Shown in pieces: positions 1 through 5,277 of a stretch of DNA of 5,399 bases. Made by a program: the position numbers and the translations under genes. Under the pieces are notes generated by a model. The model had not been told where the DNA came from. It saw only the letters and a list, made by a program, of their open reading frames with translations, and ran no database searches. Positions within the stretch are counted from its first letter, which is position 1, and every line of letters begins with the position of its first letter. Origin of the DNA: Oligoflexia bacterium (GTDB lineage Bacteria; Bdellovibrionota; UBA1018); assembly GCA_025352185.1 (NCBI GenBank), contig JANXTV010000516.1:1-5399 (forward strand), read 5' to 3'.

Positions 1-155
1 GTTTCGGAAAACGACTCTTCGGAGTATCCGAGGGCGTGACGTACGTATCGGAAGTTTCAGATTCCCGAAAGGGAACGCCACCGAGGGCTGAGACGTTAAG
101 CGGATAATATCCGCATTAGCGAAACACCTAGATATTCATCATTAGCTTTCGGTGG
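1..155. other. Left flank: hairpin-rich, no assignable gene
   Basis: No gene can be assigned. Two plus-strand frames are open from the left edge, one closing with TGA at 89-91 and one with TAA at 105-107; either could be the tail of a convergent gene. The stretch contains several short perfect hairpins: 14-25 (ACTC-TTCG-GAGT), 62-75 (TTCCC-GAAA-GGGAA), 100-114 (GCGGATA around one base) and 141-160. It also has the 8-base word CCGAGGGC at 28-35 and 81-88, and GGCGT/ACGCC (33-37 with 75-79) could enclose the second hairpin. Confidence 0.4.
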
Positions 156-164
156 CTAATTTTT
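141..164 (+). terminator. Weak terminator-like hairpin for plus-strand transcripts
   Basis: On the plus strand ATTAGC and GCTAAT form a 6-bp stem around an 8-base loop, followed directly by TTTTT. Its right arm includes the stop codon of the EEP gene on the other strand. In this direction it would stop transcripts coming from the left, which fits a convergent gene outside the window. On the minus strand no U-run follows, so it is not an obvious terminator for the operon. The stem is short, hence low confidence. Confidence 0.3.
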
Positions 165-890
165 ACCCGCGGATACGACTTCTACGGAAAGCGGAAGATG
201 GTCGGAAAGCATCCGGAAATTATCGGCGAGAACATTCGCGCTCCTAACCTCGAGCCCGTGGACGTAAACCCGGTCGAGGTCGAGTAAGGGATAGAAACTC
301 GGAAAGGACCGGGCCAGCGCCCCACTCTGCTTACGGAAAGCGTCGCGCAGGTCGAGGCGATCGAGTAGGTACTGATCAGCCGTGTGCTTCCAGTCATTAA
401 AGTCTCCCGCGAGAATAAACGGGGAATCCGGACCCGGTAAGATCCGTTCGATTTCGGTACAGACCTTATCGAGCTGACGTAACCGATTCTTTTCCCCGAG
501 GTCGAGGTGGGTACAGAATAAATAAAGCGTCTTCTCTTTTCCCCAAGGCTGGCAGCGCGCGGTTAAGAGTCCCCGGCGTTCCCGTTTCGATAGCGTGAGG
601 TCCATATTCCCGCTCTCGAGGAGTTCCGGGTTCGCGTAAATCGCATTCCCGTGGTCGGAGCGTTCACTCGTAAAATTTTTTCCGTAATATCCGTGGGGCA
701 TTCCGAGAGCAGATTGGAATTCCGCATGGATCGCGCGTGAATCACCGTACGAGCCGCGAAACTCCTGTAAAAAAAGAATATCGGGGGCCTGGGTTCGGAG
801 GGCAGTCGCCATTTCTGCGAGCGCCGATCGTCCGGACCACCAGAGACGGCCTTTAAACATATTATAACTAATCAACCGGAGGGGCCTCAT
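156..890 (-). CDS. Endonuclease/exonuclease/phosphatase-family protein (YbhP-like)
   Basis: The 244-residue product has the full set of motifs of the metal-dependent EEP fold (PF03372). These are SYNMFKG (Asn10), LQE (metal-binding Glu43), DHGNAI (79-84), CTHLDL (His128), GDFND (Asp163, Asn165), DLDRVYV (204-210) and SDH (Asp230-His231). All expected catalytic residues are present and there is no signal peptide, so it should be active and cytosolic or peripheral. The fold includes DNA nucleases, inositol-phosphate phosphatases and sphingomyelinase-like phospholipid phosphodiesterases, and substrate cannot be told from motifs alone. Its position directly after a cardiolipin synthase gene, as with E. 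coli ybhP and clsB, points towards a lipid-related phosphodiester rather than DNA repair; that is inference. The ATG at 890 was chosen because it forms the same ATGA overlap as the three preceding junctions and follows AAAAGGTGG. It is the last gene of the operon visible here. Confidence 0.9.
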   Translation of the reverse strand: MRPLRLISYNMFKGRLWWSGRSALAEMATALRTQAPDILFLQEFRGSYGDSRAIHAEFQSALGMPHGYYGKNFTSERSDHGNAIYANPELLESGNMDLTLSKRERRGLLTARCQPWGKEKTLYLFCTHLDLGEKNRLRQLDKVCTEIERILPGPDSPFILAGDFNDWKHTADQYLLDRLDLRDAFRKQSGALARSFPSFYPLLDLDRVYVHGLEVRSANVLADNFRMLSDHLPLSVEVVSAGKN

Positions 891-2053
891 AACCACCTTT
901 TCACGGGCCACACCAACACGGAAATGACGAGGGCAAACGGGGTATACCCCCGAATCGAGTCTTTCGTGAGTTCAGTCGATTCAGAGAGGTCCTGACGGAA
1001 AAGTTCTTCGGCAACTTCGATCGCGCTCGGTTCCGAGATGACGACGTCGAGTTCGAGGTCGTGAAGGAAACTGCGATAATTCATGTTCGTCGATCCCACA
1101 AATACCGTGTTACCCAAGAGGGTTGTTTTCGCATGGATCATCCCGGGCTCATACTCGTAGATTTTTGCCCCGAGCTTCATGAGTCCCGAATACATGGCCC
1201 GGCTGATCCAGGGAAACCAGGCGATATCACTTCGTTTCGGAGACAGAATTCGTACGTCGATCCCTCGGTGCAGAGCCGCGAATAAGGCAACGAGAAGGCG
1301 GGGCCGCGGGTGGAAATAAGCCGTCGTGAGGTAAACTCGGCGCGGTTCCTTACGGAGGTGCTCAATCAGATAGAGGTGGGATCCCCGTCGTTCTCCCCGA
1401 GTAAAGTTCGTCCGAATCGCCGCGGTGTAAACGAAGAGTTCGTCGTGTAGCTTTTCCCGTGCGGCGAGGCGCCAGCTCCGGACGAAAGATTGCTTTAAGC
1501 GGACCACTCCCGGCCCCCGCAGGGCAACTGTCGTTTCTCGCCAGTTCGAAAAACGAGATCCGATATTTGCCGAACCAACGAAAGCGCGACTTTCATCGAA
1601 AACCGCTAGCTTCCGGTGGTCTCGGAGCTGGAACTTTCGCAGGATTTGAAATGCCGTCCACAGCTTAACGCGCAGTATTTTTCCAGCCGCCTCCCGGATG
1701 AGTTCCCGGGGTCGCCCAAATACCCGGACCCGCACGCCTTGCGCCGAAAGTTCACGTACTTTCTCGGCGGTAAACTGCGGAGAACCGATCGCATCGACGA
1801 GCAGACGTACTTTCACGCCCCGACTAGCGGCCTCCCGAAGGGCCGACAGAATTGCTTCCCCGTGTTCGTCAATTTCAAAAATGTAAGTTTCGATGCGAAT
1901 GGAATGGGTCGCCTTCTGGCAGGCCGCGAGACACGCCTCGAAATAATCCTTACCACTCCGGAAAAAATCCACGTGTTCCCAAATCGGACCCGTGACGGGA
2001 AAGATTTTTCTTTCGCGCACGTAACGACTTCGAAATGGCCGAAGGACACTCAT
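887..2053 (-). CDS. cls: Cardiolipin synthase-like phospholipase D protein with a variant second HKD motif
   Basis: The 388-residue protein has the two-domain phospholipase D layout of bacterial cardiolipin synthases of the short ClsB/ClsC type. Synthases of this superfamily join phosphatidyl groups in the membrane through a covalent histidine intermediate. Domain 1 has 'IRIETYIF' at about 52-59 and the motif HRKLAVFD (His146, Lys148, Asp153) followed by FVGSANIG. Domain 2 has HAKTTLLG (His307, Lys309) followed by FVGSTNMNYRS; the usual Asp is Gly314. There are no N-terminal transmembrane helices, unlike ClsA, but the last 17 residues (372-388) are hydrophobic with basic residues and could attach to the membrane. 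Both ends are ATGA overlaps. No ribosome binding site precedes the ATG, so translation probably depends on the transporter gene upstream. In E. coli, clsB is adjacent to ybhP, as here. The superfamily is certain and cardiolipin synthesis likely; another phosphatidyl-transfer or phosphodiesterase activity is possible. Confidence 0.88.
   Translation of the reverse strand: MSVLRPFRSRYVRERKIFPVTGPIWEHVDFFRSGKDYFEACLAACQKATHSIRIETYIFEIDEHGEAILSALREAASRGVKVRLLVDAIGSPQFTAEKVRELSAQGVRVRVFGRPRELIREAAGKILRVKLWTAFQILRKFQLRDHRKLAVFDESRAFVGSANIGSRFSNWRETTVALRGPGVVRLKQSFVRSWRLAAREKLHDELFVYTAAIRTNFTRGERRGSHLYLIEHLRKEPRRVYLTTAYFHPRPRLLVALFAALHRGIDVRILSPKRSDIAWFPWISRAMYSGLMKLGAKIYEYEPGMIHAKTTLLGNTVFVGSTNMNYRSFLHDLELDVVISEPSAIEVAEELFRQDLSESTELTKDSIRGYTPFALVISVLVWPVKRWL
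893..901 (-). promoter_or_regulatory. Ribosome binding site of the EEP gene
   Basis: AAAAGGTGG lies two bases before the ATG at 890, inside the end of the cardiolipin synthase-like gene. Together with the ATGA overlap it favours this start over an in-frame GTG at 911 that would add seven residues. Confidence 0.55.
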
Positions 2054-3390
2054 GCGGTGATCGGCGCGGCCGGGGCGACCCTTCTTCTAAACGACCAGCT
2101 CATGTAAAACGTCCAGGCGGCCGAAAAAATCGCGATTACTCCCAGTACGATAAATACTTCACTCCACCCGAGGTGGTCCGACATCGCTCCCGCACCCCAA
2201 GCCGCGAGCGCCCCCCCAATATATCCGACTCCGTCGAGCATCCCCGTACAGGTGCCGGCGCCCTTTGAGCCCGCAATATCGAGAGTTAAGCAACCGGCCG
2301 ACATCGAATAGGGTCCGTAGAGAAAGAATCCGCCGAGGCCCAAGAAGATGATGATCGCCGTCTGGAATTCAAGGCGATACGGAATGAGGACCGCGATGAC
2401 AAACAGGGAAATGGCGAGTCCACCGAGCATTACCGACATGACCCGAGTTCGGTCCCCGCTCTTTGCGTATCGATCGGTATACCACCCGAGGAAAATCGTA
2501 CCGACACACCCGAGAAGCGGAAACACGGCCGACGTCATCGCCGCGTTCGCATTTCCCATTCCGATATCGACGAGGAGTTTCGGAGTCCAGAAGAGGAAAA
2601 CACTCCGGAGGAGGTGAGCCAGAAAGCTAAAAACGACGACTTGCCGAAACAGCGGAATTTTCGCGAGAGTCTTAATAATTTCGAGACTTCCGACGCTGCC
2701 GCCGTCGGCATTACCAAAGTCCGCGAGTGACTTTTTTACACCCGCGTTTTTTCCGAAACGCACCCCCGGGATGACGTCGGCCGGCGTCTCCCGCGAACCG
2801 AAATAGGACCAAATCGCAATCAGGGTGACCACCGCCGCCGGCCAGTAAAAGAGTCCTTTCCAGCCGACTCCGAGGGCGATCAGCCCCGCGCAGAAGAGCG
2901 AGGCCGCGACACTGCCGAATTGGAAGTTAATCGAAATTAAACCCATGATCGTGCCGTTACGTTCGGGCTCGTACCACTCCCCGATCACTTTGATGATCCC
3001 CCCCCACCCCATGGAAAGGAAATATCGACAGAAACTCCAGACGACCGCGAAGGCGAAGATCGAGGAAAAAGAGGGGAACACCAGGTTAAAAATCACCGCA
3101 CCTACCATGCCGACGATAAAAACTTTTTTCCCACCCACCTGATCGGCGAGTGGCCCGGTCGTAAACTTTCCGAGTGCGTAGGCGAGTTCCGAAAAAGTAA
3201 GAATGATCCCGAGGTCCGAGTTGGTATAATGGAATTCTTGGCTGAGGAGCGGCATCGCCACGGAGAGATTTCCGCGGCACAAGTAGTAGCCGATATAGCC
3301 GACGAGCATCACCCAGAAGGAAGAGGTCCGCCACCTTGATAATCGGATTCGCTCGGCGTCGGTCGGGTCCCGAAGCGAACTCACGGTCAT
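2050..3390 (-). CDS. MFS organophosphate:phosphate antiporter (GlpT/UhpT-type)
   Basis: The 446-residue product has the hydrophobic pattern of a 12-helix major facilitator, with a long central loop at about 198-248 between the two halves. The usual loop 2-3 motif appears as GPLADQVGGKK (79-89). Residues that mark the organophosphate:phosphate antiporter (OPA/SLC37) family are present. YYLCRGN in helix 1 carries Arg39 and HLLRSVFLFW in helix 7 carries Arg262, matching the two arginines that bind phosphate in GlpT. The stretch FLYGPYSMSAG (356-366) and the following GAGT-C-TG region match the UhpT/GlpT helix 10-11 signature. The protein should sit in the inner membrane and exchange a phosphorylated compound such as glycerol 3-phosphate or a sugar phosphate for phosphate; the exact substrate cannot be read from the sequence. 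A UhpC-like sensor role is less likely because no sensor kinase is adjacent. It overlaps its neighbours by ATGA on both sides. No strong ribosome binding site is seen, consistent with translational coupling. Confidence 0.9.
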   Translation of the reverse strand: MTVSSLRDPTDAERIRLSRWRTSSFWVMLVGYIGYYLCRGNLSVAMPLLSQEFHYTNSDLGIILTFSELAYALGKFTTGPLADQVGGKKVFIVGMVGAVIFNLVFPSFSSIFAFAVVWSFCRYFLSMGWGGIIKVIGEWYEPERNGTIMGLISINFQFGSVAASLFCAGLIALGVGWKGLFYWPAAVVTLIAIWSYFGSRETPADVIPGVRFGKNAGVKKSLADFGNADGGSVGSLEIIKTLAKIPLFRQVVVFSFLAHLLRSVFLFWTPKLLVDIGMGNANAAMTSAVFPLLGCVGTIFLGWYTDRYAKSGDRTRVMSVMLGGLAISLFVIAVLIPYRLEFQTAIIIFLGLGGFFLYGPYSMSAGCLTLDIAGSKGAGTCTGMLDGVGYIGGALAAWGAGAMSDHLGWSEVFIVLGVIAIFSAAWTFYMSWSFRRRVAPAAPITA

Positions 3391-3641
3391 GATTCGGAGC
3401 CCTGCTCTTCGCTCGAAACGACTTTCATCACGGCTCCCGATACGAGTGCCGAGAGCATCGGCGATTCGGTGACGAGACTCACCCCTTCACGAAGTCGACG
3501 AATACCGACCACGCCGAGGGCTGCACCGACCGCCGCGCCGTAAAGCACTGCCTTTTCGGGATTTTTTCGAATCCATTTTTCGACATTTCGGGCGAACGGA
3601 TGAAACTCTTCAGGCAAGGCCGATAAATCGATCTTTTTCAT
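3387..3641 (-). CDS. 84-residue membrane protein, probable paralogue of the preceding gene
   Basis: I do not recognise a named family with certainty. Residues 20-49 hold VEKWIRKNP followed by a helix with glycines at 35, 39 and 43, then GIRR. This aligns without gaps to residues 39-68 of the preceding protein: the same Trp, Arg, Asn-Pro, Ala and Gly-Val positions, and glycines at +7, +11 and +15 from the proline. The rest differs. The first 19 residues are short and polar, and a second weakly hydrophobic stretch (about 62-75) precedes an acidic end. It probably sits in or on the inner membrane through the 29-46 helix. GAGGT lies four bases before the ATG. Both ends are ATGA overlaps, with the DUF883-like gene and with the transporter gene. 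Tandem duplication followed by divergence is the likely origin. Confidence 0.75.
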   Translation of the reverse strand: MKKIDLSALPEEFHPFARNVEKWIRKNPEKAVLYGAAVGAALGVVGIRRLREGVSLVTESPMLSALVSGAVMKVVSSEEQGSES

Positions 3642-3859
3642 TCGGACCTCGAAAAAGTTTTACGAAGGAGGACTCCCACTACGAAACCAAGGCCCACTCC
3701 GATCACGGCCGCCTCGATGGGATTCGCGCGACTCCATTTCTTTACTTTCGCCGCGATTTCTCCCAGCGAAGGGACTTCGGTAGTATCGTCGTGAGCCAAC
3801 GATTCCCGTTTTTTTGTTTTTGGTTCCGAGTTCGCTTCAGCGTGCATTTCCTTTTCCAT
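3638..3859 (-). CDS. 73-residue DUF883/YqjD-like membrane-anchored protein
   Basis: A very charged N-terminal half (1-44) leads into KKWSRANP and one transmembrane helix at about 48-65 with glycines 54, 58 and 62, then a basic end (RKTFSRSE). A charged region followed by an NP turn, a glycine-zipper helix and arginines at the C-terminus is the layout of the DUF883/ElaB/YqjD family. E. coli YqjD is an inner-membrane protein reported to bind ribosomes in stationary phase. This copy is shorter than the roughly 100-residue E. coli proteins, having a short soluble part. I chose the ATG at 3859 for its ribosome binding site; an ATG four codons later (3847) is possible, and a start at 3955 would give 105 residues. 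The gene overlaps the previous one by 23 bases and the next by an ATGA. Function here is unknown; a stress or stationary-phase membrane role is inferred from the family. Confidence 0.7.
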   Translation of the reverse strand: MEKEMHAEANSEPKTKKRESLAHDDTTEVPSLGEIAAKVKKWSRANPIEAAVIGVGLGFVVGVLLRKTFSRSE

Positions 3860-4382
3860 TTTCTTTTTTCCTTCTAGGTCGTTCCCCTCCCCGCATCCCG
3901 AGGAGGACCCCGAGAACGGCGGAGGTGATAATAATTTTTCCCGCGTGAGCTTCAAGAATTTGGGCGGGGTCGAGTGCTTTTTTTGCGGCCCGACTCACAT
4001 CGGCGGTAAAGGCGGTGAGTTCGGAGCGCATCTCGGCGACGCCCGCTTCATCATCGGCCGAAACGGGCGACTCGAGAGCCGCCGCACCACTCTGGCGGCC
4101 GAATAAAAATGCGATGATGCCGACGAGCAGGAAGGCACCGCCGAGAAGGGCAGACGCCTCGGCGTCGCTCGCCGTCCGTTCGCGCAAGACTTGCCAGGCC
4201 AGTACCGAGAACCAAGCGAATCCGAAGAGGACGCAAAGACTGCCTAAGGTAAAAAGCACCGAACTCCGAATGAGATTCGGCAGAATAAACTTTACCCGCG
4301 CGCTCACCGTATCGGTCAGATTCGTAAGCAGAGAGCGCCCACTCTCCAGGAGAGGGGTCGTTTCCGGCGATCGAGATTCCAT
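3837..4382 (-). CDS. Small membrane protein, YqjE / holin-X family-like
   Basis: The 181-residue product has a polar N-terminus (1-30) and two hydrophobic segments at about 41-63 and 78-95. A charged region (105-145) that could form an amphipathic helix follows, then a third glycine-containing hydrophobic segment at about 149-163 and a very basic tail rich in Arg and Lys. Two close transmembrane helices followed by a charged helical part fit the YqjE / 'phage holin family' (PF07332-like) group. Despite that name, most of these are chromosomal inner-membrane proteins of unknown function. In E. coli yqjE lies beside the DUF883 gene yqjD, and the same order is seen here, which strengthens the call. 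The start at 4382 is the only early one, because a TAG lies in frame just upstream; it lacks a normally spaced ribosome binding site. The 3' end overlaps the next gene by 23 bases. Family call moderately sure, function unknown. Confidence 0.7.
   Translation of the reverse strand: MESRSPETTPLLESGRSLLTNLTDTVSARVKFILPNLIRSSVLFTLGSLCVLFGFAWFSVLAWQVLRERTASDAEASALLGGAFLLVGIIAFLFGRQSGAAALESPVSADDEAGVAEMRSELTAFTADVSRAAKKALDPAQILEAHAGKIIITSAVLGVLLGMRGGERPRRKKENGKGNAR
3870..3875 (-). promoter_or_regulatory. Ribosome binding site of the 73-residue DUF883-like gene
   Basis: AGAAGG lies ten bases before the ATG at 3859, inside the end of the YqjE-like gene. It supports this internal start over an in-frame ATG at 3955, which would add 32 residues translated from the coding sequence of the preceding gene in another frame. 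Confidence 0.55.
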
Positions 4383-4383
4383 A

Positions 4384-4408
4384 GGATGACGCTACTCGGC
4401 ATCACTCC
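4384..4408 (-). promoter_or_regulatory. Hairpin holding the only Shine-Dalgarno-like site of the next gene
   Basis: Between folE and the YqjE-like gene the minus strand contains GGAGTGATGC, the loop CGAGTA and GCGTCATCC. They pair over nine positions, with one bulged G and one G-U pair. The 3' arm ends one base before the ATG at 4382. The only purine-rich site, TAGGAG, overlaps the 5' arm and lies about 22 bases from the ATG, too far for normal use when unfolded and masked when folded. This suggests structured control, or weak start-up of the downstream gene. The pairing is visible; the regulatory role is inference. Confidence 0.4.
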
Positions 4409-4424
4409 TAACGGCAACCCCGAA

Positions 4425-5096
4425 TTAATCGAGGGAATCAAAAAGCCGCGACTTTTCGAGCTCAGTCAGACTTTCCATCCCCGCAGAGAATTCGGTCGTC
4501 GTCTCGGAAGCCTGTTTTTCCACTCCGCGCATCATCATGCACATGTGGGTTCCAGTCATTTTCACCACCACCGCACGGGGTGAAATGGACTCCATCACGG
4601 CCTCGGCAACTTCCTTAGTGAGTCGCTCTTGAACTTGAAATCGTCGCGCATACATATCGACGATCCGAGGGAGCTTCGATAGACCGAGAATTTTTTTATC
4701 TGGATAGTATGCAATCGATGCCTTGCCCATGAAGGGAAGCATGTGGTGCTCACACATCGAATAAAATTCGATATTCTTTACCGAGACGAGGCCCTTCCCT
4801 TCGGCCGCAAACGCACCTTCACCGACTGCATCCTTTAGGGTCATCGTGTAACCGACGCAGATTTCGCGCATCGCTTTAGCAAAGCGGGCGGGAGTACGCT
4901 TGAGACCCTCTCGTTCGAGGTCTTCACCCACGTAACGGAGCACGAGTTTTGCCGCTTCTTCCGCGCAGGCGGATTTAGGCACGGAGTTCGAAGACGGAGT
5001 AGAAGTATCGGGAAGAAATCCGGAACGGATCCCCGCTTTTAACGGAGAGGATCCGACGGACTGAAGTTTCAATGCTGCAAATTCGCTAGGTGACAT
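4425..5096 (-). CDS. folE: GTP cyclohydrolase I (FolE, type IA)
   Basis: FolE is a cytosolic zinc enzyme, a homodecamer in characterised family members. It converts GTP to 7,8-dihydroneopterin triphosphate and formate, the first step of folate and other pterin pathways. The 223-residue product matches the usual length of about 220. Its catalytic core is clear: MCEHHMLPF carries zinc ligands Cys115 and His118 and catalytic His117, and the THMCMMMRGV segment carries His184 and Cys186, the latter being the third zinc ligand. The conserved REGL-x2-TP-x-R stretch lies near residues 63-71 and the E-T-T-T-E-F segment near 197-203. The first 40 or so residues are low in conserved features and rich in Ser/Pro/Lys, as is normal for this N-terminus. 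I chose the ATG at 5096 because of its GGAGG site; a GTG at 5180 would add 28 residues without support. The next gene starts 42 bases downstream on the same strand, so folE may head the operon, although it could also be transcribed alone. Confidence 0.97.
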   Translation of the reverse strand: MSPSEFAALKLQSVGSSPLKAGIRSGFLPDTSTPSSNSVPKSACAEEAAKLVLRYVGEDLEREGLKRTPARFAKAMREICVGYTMTLKDAVGEGAFAAEGKGLVSVKNIEFYSMCEHHMLPFMGKASIAYYPDKKILGLSKLPRIVDMYARRFQVQERLTKEVAEAVMESISPRAVVVKMTGTHMCMMMRGVEKQASETTTEFSAGMESLTELEKSRLFDSLD

Positions 5097-5101
5097 GAGG
5101 T

Positions 5102-5106
5102 CCTCC
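5102..5106 (-). promoter_or_regulatory. Ribosome binding site that fixes the folE start
   Basis: On the minus strand GGAGG sits five bases before the ATG at 5096, an ideal Shine-Dalgarno arrangement. No such signal precedes the upstream GTG at 5180. A CCTCAC sequence just upstream (5115-5120) can pair imperfectly with the GTG and AGG around this site, so partial masking in the mRNA is possible. Confidence 0.75.
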
Positions 5107-5183
5107 ACACCGGGGTGAGGCAACTGGACGGGCTGTACTGTAGATTTACAGGACTTTGAACCCGCCACTTTTTCAACCACTGA

Positions 5184-5202
5184 AACGATCGACGAACGAT
5201 CG
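5184..5202. repeat. Direct repeat AACGATCG with 11-bp period upstream of folE
   Basis: The octamer AACGATCG occurs twice, separated by ACG, so equivalent bases lie 11 bp apart, close to one helical turn. Each copy contains the palindrome CGATCG. The pair lies about 90-105 bases upstream of the folE start, between the last possible upstream coding and folE. The geometry resembles two adjacent half-sites for a DNA-binding protein. No regulator is known from the window, and TCGA/GATCG words are common here, so chance is possible. Confidence 0.3.
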
Positions 5203-5232
5203 GCCCAGTGAGAATTACGGACCCCGTCTGAA

Positions 5233-5259
5233 AAGGTTTCTCCAAATTCAAAAAACCTT
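5233..5259 (-). terminator. Weak terminator-like hairpin after the right-edge frame
   Basis: Read on the minus strand, AAGGTTT and AAACCTT form a perfect 7-bp inverted repeat. It can be extended to 10 bp using two G-U pairs, leaving a 7-base loop. The 3' arm runs into TTTT before a C. The stem has only two G-C pairs and the U-run is short, so it would be a weak intrinsic terminator at best. It starts about 19 bases after the TAG at 5278, which is where a terminator for the possible upstream gene would be expected. It could instead be a structure in a folE leader. Confidence 0.3.
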
Positions 5260-5277
5260 AAACAAAGCCCGAAACTT

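Larger units (their letters stand above)
5097..5277 (-). other. Upstream region of folE, no gene
   Basis: This stretch separates folE from the possible upstream frame. It holds the hairpin at 5233-5259, the repeat at 5184-5202, a small perfect hairpin at 5138-5151 (CTGTA/TACAG, 4-base loop) and the folE ribosome binding site. A TTGAAA near 5173-5178 resembles a -35 box, but the only -10-like word after it (TGTAAA) is 20 bases away, too far for a standard promoter. A folE reading frame can be extended back to a GTG at 5180, but this extension lacks a ribosome binding site. I see no known riboswitch. Confidence 0.5.

Noticed and set aside
79..81. GTG on the minus strand as the start of another operon gene running off the left edge
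   Set aside because: The frame is open to the edge, but there is no ribosome binding site and only 27 codons are visible; not supportable.
86..133. GGCTGAGA followed by CACCTAGAT, resembling parts of a TPP riboswitch
   Set aside because: The rest of the conserved core is missing, the second element is wrong by an insertion, and on the plus strand it would point into the antisense of the EEP gene.
1616..2107. 163-codon plus-strand frame antisense to the cardiolipin synthase-like gene
   Set aside because: It is a shadow of a strongly supported gene, with no recognisable motifs and a composition that follows the opposite coding frame.
3638..3955. 105-residue version of the DUF883-like protein starting at 3955
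   Set aside because: The extra 32 residues lie within the coding sequence of the previous gene in another frame, look unlike the family, and the start at 3859 has AGAAGG upstream.
3837..4382. Holin-family resemblance as evidence of a prophage
   Set aside because: No endolysin, structural or integrase genes nearby. This family is mostly chromosomal and its DUF883 neighbour matches the E. coli yqj arrangement.
4015..4389. 124-codon plus-strand frame opposite the YqjE-like gene
   Set aside because: Rich in Arg/Ser/Pro as expected of an antisense shadow; no ribosome binding site or domain recognised.
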